Below are positions 13,129 to 17,314 of a DNA stretch of 17,314 bases, in pieces. The stretch is from JAAYAY01 sp964429355. Its GTDB lineage: Bacteria; Planctomycetota; Planctomycetia; Pirellulales; Thermoguttaceae. The first letter of the stretch is position 1; the number at the start of each line of letters is the position of its first letter. The position numbers and the translations under genes were made by a program. The DNA lies in contig CAYSCH010000195.1 in NCBI GenBank assembly GCA_964429355.1, positions 1 to 17,314 of the forward strand, given 5' to 3'. A model generated the notes under the pieces. It was not told where the DNA came from, made no database searches, and saw only the letters and a list, made by a program, of their open reading frames with translations.

Positions 13129-15221
13129 TACTCCAGTGAAAACGTTTTCCCGACGCTGCTCCCCCCTCCGTTCCCCTGGGGCAAGTCAATCATAAACTCT
13201 TTCCCCTTGGTCTTCTCTTCACCACGGAAGACCGTCACCCGTACCTTTCCCCCCTCATTCGTCGGATTGGCCACCGTGATCTCCAACTGCCCTTCCCTTT
13301 CTCTCGCCAGCAGCACACACGCCGTGTCGACCTGCAGCCCGCAGTCCGGCCGGATCTCGATCCTGCCGGGCTGGTAGAACGCCGCTCCCGTCAGTCCAAG
13401 CCCCTCGTGAACGACCGCCTGGATCTTCTCGCTGTTGGCCAGCACCGCCGCAGGAACCTTGGCGGCATACCCAGCCAGCGACTCGTGGTCGATTCCTGGC
13501 ACCACGAGGTATGCGTAGCTCGCCCCCTGCGGAGTCCCGCCGTGGTCGATCCAGGCGGTCAGCAGGTCCAGCGTGTCATCGTGATCCGGATAGCGAGAGT
13601 TGCTCGCATGCCAGCTCCCCGAACTGGTATCGTTCTGAAGCTGAAGTTCCGCCGGCTCCACGAAGACGTAACCGACCGAGTCGTGCCAGAACCACTTCGG
13701 TGCCGAACAGCGATGATCGCCCCGTTCCAGACGCCGCATTCCGTCGCTGTCTGCCAGCACCACGTCGCCGTTCAAGTGGCATTGATTCAGCGTCGTAATC
13801 ACCCGCTCGCCCTCCGGGGCCGTGATCCCCGTCCCGAGGCACACGACCTCATCGTCGAAGAAGAACCAGCTCTTCCTGGCCGTCAGCCCATCGCGCTGGA
13901 GCTCGCAGGCGGCCATTCCATAGGTGCCGTCCGACACACCCCCCACGAAACTGGTTGTTCCCATCCGCCGGGGTGAACCTTTCAGCTCGGGTTTCAGCCG
14001 CACGGTCGTGCCCGGAATCTTCTGCCAATCCCAGACGCCAAAGATGTCGTGATACTCGGCGCCGCTCTGCATGACGACAAAACAGCCGTCGGCCAGATGG
14101 TGGCTCAACAATCCCTCGCTATTGGCCGGTCCGTCGGTACTGGCAAGCCGGGTCGAATGCATTCGGGCAGAGGCGTAGTATTTGGGCCGGTGGTGGGTCA
14201 TCAGGTCGGCTCGCCAGAAATGGCGGTTGCCCACCAGCGGCGGCACGTCCGTACGCCCCTCGGCGCGAGCCGCCAACGCGCGGAACTCTTCTTCCCGACC
14301 AGTCTTCAATCGGAGCATGTATCCGGCGCCGGCAGCCAGATGGCTTGCCGACTGGCCTTTCCGCGTGATCTCGCGTCCCTCCGCCCCGAAGTCGGTTGCC
14401 CTCCCGCGAGTCATCCACTGGGTCCCGTCCAGAATCAAACGGGCAAGAAGGTCGATCTTTTCCTCGGGAAAGGCCAGCGCCGTTCCGTCGAGCAGGACCG
14501 CAGTCCGGGAACAGTCCAGCAGAAACGCCGCCCCGTAACCGTGGCTGTAAAGGCACGGGCCGTGCTGGTGGAAACTGTAGTCCGGCTGGATCCCCTCGTC
14601 CAATCCGATGCGAATCTCGTCGGCGATTCGCCCGTAAGCCTTCGCCACCAACTCCGTATCACCCTCGAGCAGCCCGCGGCCGGCCGTGATCTCGGCAACC
14701 CAGACGAGATTCTGCCCCGTCATGCCGATCTTGGCTCGCCGGAGGATCGTCAGCCCCGCCTCCCGCTGCGAGTCGGAAAGGTCGGCGTCCAGCAGCAACA
14801 GGACGGGGAGCAGCGAACCAGGCGCTCCGATCTCGTTCCACCACCAGTTGGGATTCTGCGGATCCAGCCGCAACCACGCATCGAGCCCCCTCTTCGCCGC
14901 CGCGAGCACCTTGGCATCGCCCTCCAGGGCGCTTCCCGGCGCCCGGTACGCCCGAGCCAGCGATTCCACCCGGCTCAGATGCGCCGGCGTCGACCAGGCC
15001 GATCGGCTTACATCACCATAGTCGATGTCGGTCCAGGTACCGTCCCCTTTCATCGAGTCGCTCCACTTCTCCGCCGACCTGGCATCGCCGGCCGCCAGCA
15101 GCGGCGAGATCACCCGCTCCCGAATCGTCTGGAGATCGTCGGCAAAGGAGGCCTGCGGAACAGCCGACACTACGGAAGATAGAAAAACGCCGGCCAGAGC
15201 AATCGATCGGAGGGTGGCCAT
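13128..15221 (-). CDS. Secreted polysaccharide lyase, family 8 type (hyaluronate/chondroitin/xanthan lyase-like)
   Basis: 697 residues with a signal peptide (SIALAGVFLSSVVSAVPQAS, cleavage near residue 27). An N-terminal alpha/alpha-toroid (about 30-340) carries NWWWNEIGAPGSLL (125-138), TGQN (168-171), DYSFHQHGPCLYSHGYG (214-230) and MTRGRATDF (270-278). By alignment from memory with pneumococcal hyaluronate lyase, N171, H220, Y229 and R274 correspond to its catalytic Asn, His and Tyr and a substrate-binding Arg, so the enzyme should be active. The rest (about 350-697) is the beta-sandwich part with NSEGLLSHHLADG and WDWQKIPGTTV. These enzymes cut uronic-acid polysaccharides by beta-elimination in the periplasm or outside the cell. 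The exact substrate is not readable; a planctomycete might use it on algal or animal glycans. No sulfatase or transporter is adjacent. The start ATG 15221 has an AGGA 10 bases upstream. Confidence 0.85.
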   Translation of the reverse strand: MATLRSIALAGVFLSSVVSAVPQASFADDLQTIRERVISPLLAAGDARSAEKWSDSMKGDGTWTDIDYGDVSRSAWSTPAHLSRVESLARAYRAPGSALEGDAKVLAAAKRGLDAWLRLDPQNPNWWWNEIGAPGSLLPVLLLLDADLSDSQREAGLTILRRAKIGMTGQNLVWVAEITAGRGLLEGDTELVAKAYGRIADEIRIGLDEGIQPDYSFHQHGPCLYSHGYGAAFLLDCSRTAVLLDGTALAFPEEKIDLLARLILDGTQWMTRGRATDFGAEGREITRKGQSASHLAAGAGYMLRLKTGREEEFRALAARAEGRTDVPPLVGNRHFWRADLMTHHRPKYYASARMHSTRLASTDGPANSEGLLSHHLADGCFVVMQSGAEYHDIFGVWDWQKIPGTTVRLKPELKGSPRRMGTTSFVGGVSDGTYGMAACELQRDGLTARKSWFFFDDEVVCLGTGITAPEGERVITTLNQCHLNGDVVLADSDGMRRLERGDHRCSAPKWFWHDSVGYVFVEPAELQLQNDTSSGSWHASNSRYPDHDDTLDLLTAWIDHGGTPQGASYAYLVVPGIDHESLAGYAAKVPAAVLANSEKIQAVVHEGLGLTGAAFYQPGRIEIRPDCGLQVDTACVLLAREREGQLEITVANPTNEGGKVRVTVFRGEEKTKGKEFMIDLPQGNGGGSSVGKTFSLE

Positions 15222-15490
15222 AAGGCAGGATCCTGGGAGGGTGGTGCGGGAGGGAGAATGGTGCCGCGTGCCATTCTAATCGATCCCCGATGGCTTTTCC
15301 TCCTTGAAGACCGCAGTTTTCCAAGAGCCTTCTGCACTTTCGCTCGTCAACCCGCGACTGCAGAAAAGAAACCCGACCAAGTCGGATTTCGGAAGGAAAG
15401 TCCCTTGCGGGAGAGTCCATTTCACACGCTTGCGACGAAGTGACCCCGCCATGGAACAAGGTCGCCCATTCCCATCTCCGCGGTTGCCCC
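15222..15490. other. Spacer between the lipoprotein and lyase genes
   Basis: About 270 bases with no credible gene. No convincing promoter for the lyase (minus strand) and no T-tailed terminator for the upstream lipoprotein gene were found. Confidence 0.4.
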
Positions 15491-17089
15491 TCAGCGCGGG
15501 CGGCCCTGGAGGGATTGGGCCAGCTCGACGAGCTTGACAAACTCGCTGCGATAGCCGTGGGGGTCATTTCCCTTGCCGGAGTGGGCCAGCTCGAGGACCA
15601 GTTTGTGGCTGCTCTCACCCTGATGTTCGGAGTTCCGCAGCAGCATGCCGAAGCAGGCCACGGCGGCGGCAAACCGGAAATCGCCCGTCGCTCCGTCCAG
15701 CGACATACCGGTATCGCTGACGGGGAACGAGATTTCCTCCGACGCATCGGCGTCCGGCTGTTTGTAGCGGAGCCGCAGGGTGAGCAGTTCGCCGCTGGCT
15801 GCCGCTTCGGTCGGCTCGCCCGACTGCTGGTACTTCGACGGTTCGACCTGCGGCAATTGAACCTCCTGCCCGGCGGGGATCAGCTCGTAGAGGGCCGTGA
15901 CGGTATGCCCCGCCCCGATCTCGCCCGCGTCCTTGGTATCGTCGCGGAAGTCTTCGTCGCGTAGCAGGCGATTCTCGTAGCCGATCAGCCGGTAGGCCCC
16001 GACCTGGGCAGGATTGAAGTCGACCTGGATCTTGACGTCCTTGGCGATGGTCACGAGCGTGCCGGTAAGCTGCTCGACAAGCACCTTGCGGGCTTCGTGA
16101 ATCGTGTCGACGTAGGCATAGTTGCCGTTGCCCTTGTCGGCCAGTTTCTCCAGCGTGGAGTCTTTGTAGTTGCCCATGCCGAAGCCGAGACAGGTCAGGA
16201 ACACGCCTTCCTTGGCCTTCTGCTCGATCAGGCGGATCAGGTCGCCCTGGTTGGTAATGCCCACGTTGAAATCGCCGTCGGTGCAGAGGATCACCCGATT
16301 GATGCTTTGGGCGTTGAAGTTTTCCTGGGCAATTCGGTAAGCGAGCTGAATTCCCTCGCTGCCGGCAGTGGTGCCGCCCGCCTGGAGCCGATCCATGGCC
16401 GCCAGGATCGCCTCGCGCTCTTCGCACGATGTGGGCGGGAGGACCACGCCCGCCGCGCCGGCATACACCACGATCGACACGCGGTCGCGATCCGAGAGGT
16501 TCCGGACCAGCATTGCCATGGCCGATTTCAACAAGGGGAGCTTGTTGGGCTCGTCCATCGAACCGGACACGTCCAGCAGGAAGACCAGGTTCGCCTCGGC
16601 TCGCTGCTCGTTCTGGATCTCTCGCCCCTTCAGCCCGATGCGGGCCAGCCGGTGCTGGGGATTCCACGGGCAGGCGGCCACTTCCAGGTGGGCGGAAAAA
16701 GGCTTATCGTCGGCGGGCGGCGGATAGTCGTAGGCAAAGTAGTTCACGAGTTCCTCGATCCGCACGGCGTCTGGCGGCGGTAACCGGCCGCTGTCCAGGA
16801 ACCGCCGCATGTTGGAGTAAGAGGCCGTGTCGACGTCGATCGAGAAGGTCGAGAAAGGATGCTCACGGGCCAGAAGGAACGGGTTCTCGTAGATCCGGTC
16901 GTAGGCCTCGGTATTGAACTGGGGCTGAGAGCCCACGATTTCGATGGGAAGCAACCCTTCTGCGTCCGCCTCTGCCACGGCACTGGCGGCAGGGGGCAAC
17001 GACTGCCAGGACTGAGACTGATTTGCCTCCTGGCTGCAGCCGCCTGCCGCCACGCACCCAGCCAGCACCGCTATCAGGGACCATCTCAT
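15491..17089 (-). CDS. YfbK-like von Willebrand factor A lipoprotein
   Basis: 532 residues. The short N-terminus MRWSLIAVLAGCVAAGGCSQ has two possible lipobox cysteines, C12 (LAGC) and C18 (AGGC), so it is probably a lipoprotein. A YfbK N-terminal region (about 58-135: NPFLLAREHPFSTFSIDVDT, RIEELVNYFAYDYP) comes first. It is followed by a vWA domain (about 167-335) with a complete MIDAS metal site: DVSGS (173-177), T240 in GGTTAGSEG, and D271 in TDGDFNVG. The C-terminal part (about 350-525) corresponds to the domain called DUF3520 in this family. vWA domains bind partner proteins through a divalent metal; the E. coli homologue YfbK has no settled role. Planctomycetes carry many copies, often near sigma factors, but none is visible here. 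GAGG lies 6 bases before ATG 17089. Confidence 0.9.
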   Translation of the reverse strand: MRWSLIAVLAGCVAAGGCSQEANQSQSWQSLPPAASAVAEADAEGLLPIEIVGSQPQFNTEAYDRIYENPFLLAREHPFSTFSIDVDTASYSNMRRFLDSGRLPPPDAVRIEELVNYFAYDYPPPADDKPFSAHLEVAACPWNPQHRLARIGLKGREIQNEQRAEANLVFLLDVSGSMDEPNKLPLLKSAMAMLVRNLSDRDRVSIVVYAGAAGVVLPPTSCEEREAILAAMDRLQAGGTTAGSEGIQLAYRIAQENFNAQSINRVILCTDGDFNVGITNQGDLIRLIEQKAKEGVFLTCLGFGMGNYKDSTLEKLADKGNGNYAYVDTIHEARKVLVEQLTGTLVTIAKDVKIQVDFNPAQVGAYRLIGYENRLLRDEDFRDDTKDAGEIGAGHTVTALYELIPAGQEVQLPQVEPSKYQQSGEPTEAAASGELLTLRLRYKQPDADASEEISFPVSDTGMSLDGATGDFRFAAAVACFGMLLRNSEHQGESSHKLVLELAHSGKGNDPHGYRSEFVKLVELAQSLQGRPR

Positions 17090-17314
17090 GGTAGACCTCG
17101 ATCGTCAAGAATGGGTTCTGGAGCCGAGAACGGCGCCGGGGCACCCATGGTGACGAGCGCAGGGCCATGCACCGTTCGGAAAAGACGCGATCGTTTCCCC
17201 TCGTAACAGTAGATGCGGCGAAGAGGAGAATTATTCCCGGATGGTGAAAAACGGCGGATTCAGAATACCGTTCTTTTTCAGTCTACATGGTCTGCCACTC
17301 GGACCAGTTGCTTG
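17090..17314. other. Upstream region of the lipoprotein gene to the window end
   Basis: About 225 bases. No credible coding frame; on the minus strand several AT-rich hexamers occur but no well-spaced -35/-10 pair was found. Confidence 0.35.

Noticed and set aside
14049..15182. A 377-codon plus-strand frame antisense to the lyase
   Set aside because: Mirror of the family-8 lyase reading frame, with Arg/Gln-rich composition and no recognisable domain.

Overview
The window looks like chromosomal DNA of a planctomycete, probably of the Pirellula/Rhodopirellula type. The DNA is GC-rich. It carries a cysteine-rich secreted protein with repeated Tyr-Thr-Val (YTV) motifs of the kind known from planctomycete walls, a Tat-exported sugar-isomerase-like protein, a PQQ-type beta-propeller protein, a YfbK-like von Willebrand lipoprotein and a remnant of a Gfo/Idh/MocA oxidoreductase. 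All are common in that phylum. No tRNA, rRNA, CRISPR array, transposase or prophage gene was seen. Two 10-base runs of N (11452-11461 and 11907-11916) are assembly gaps inside one gene.

Layout. At the left edge (1-99) is the broken end of a Gfo/Idh/MocA gene. It is followed by a diaminopimelate decarboxylase (lysA, 436-1707, +). Tail to tail with lysA are a Tat-exported TIM-barrel isomerase-like protein (1710-2570, -) and, upstream of it on the same strand, an Uup-type ABC-F ATPase (2646-4541, -). An 812-base divergent spacer follows, with a good sigma70-type promoter at 5126-5154. It leads into two plus-strand genes: a fused E1 alpha-beta 2-oxoacid dehydrogenase (5354-7471) and a lipoyl-domain/ketoacyl-ACP-synthase-III fusion (7604-8929). 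Next come the YTV protein (9403-10470) with a strong ribosome-binding site and a clear intrinsic terminator, a small cupin (10879-11262) with its own strong promoter, and the PQQ-like propeller protein (about 11452-13098). On the minus strand follow a secreted family-8-type polysaccharide lyase (13128-15221) and a YfbK-like lipoprotein (15491-17089).

The most interesting unit is 5354-8929. The E1 enzyme should decarboxylate a 2-oxo acid and load the acyl group on a lipoyl arm. The only lipoyl domain next to it is not attached to an E2 acyl-CoA transferase core but to a complete KAS III with Cys-His-Asn catalytic residues. The residues that clamp CoA adenine in E. coli FabH are replaced, the basic ACP-docking residues are kept, and the acyl-pocket Phe87 is a Thr. 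I infer a route in which an acyl group made from a 2-oxo acid passes from lipoamide straight to KAS III and is condensed with malonyl-ACP, without free acyl-CoA. This is a hypothesis from sequence only.

The other genes are housekeeping (lysA, uup) or belong to the cell envelope and exterior (YTV protein, PQQ propeller, lyase, lipoprotein, Tat protein), as is usual for planctomycetes.
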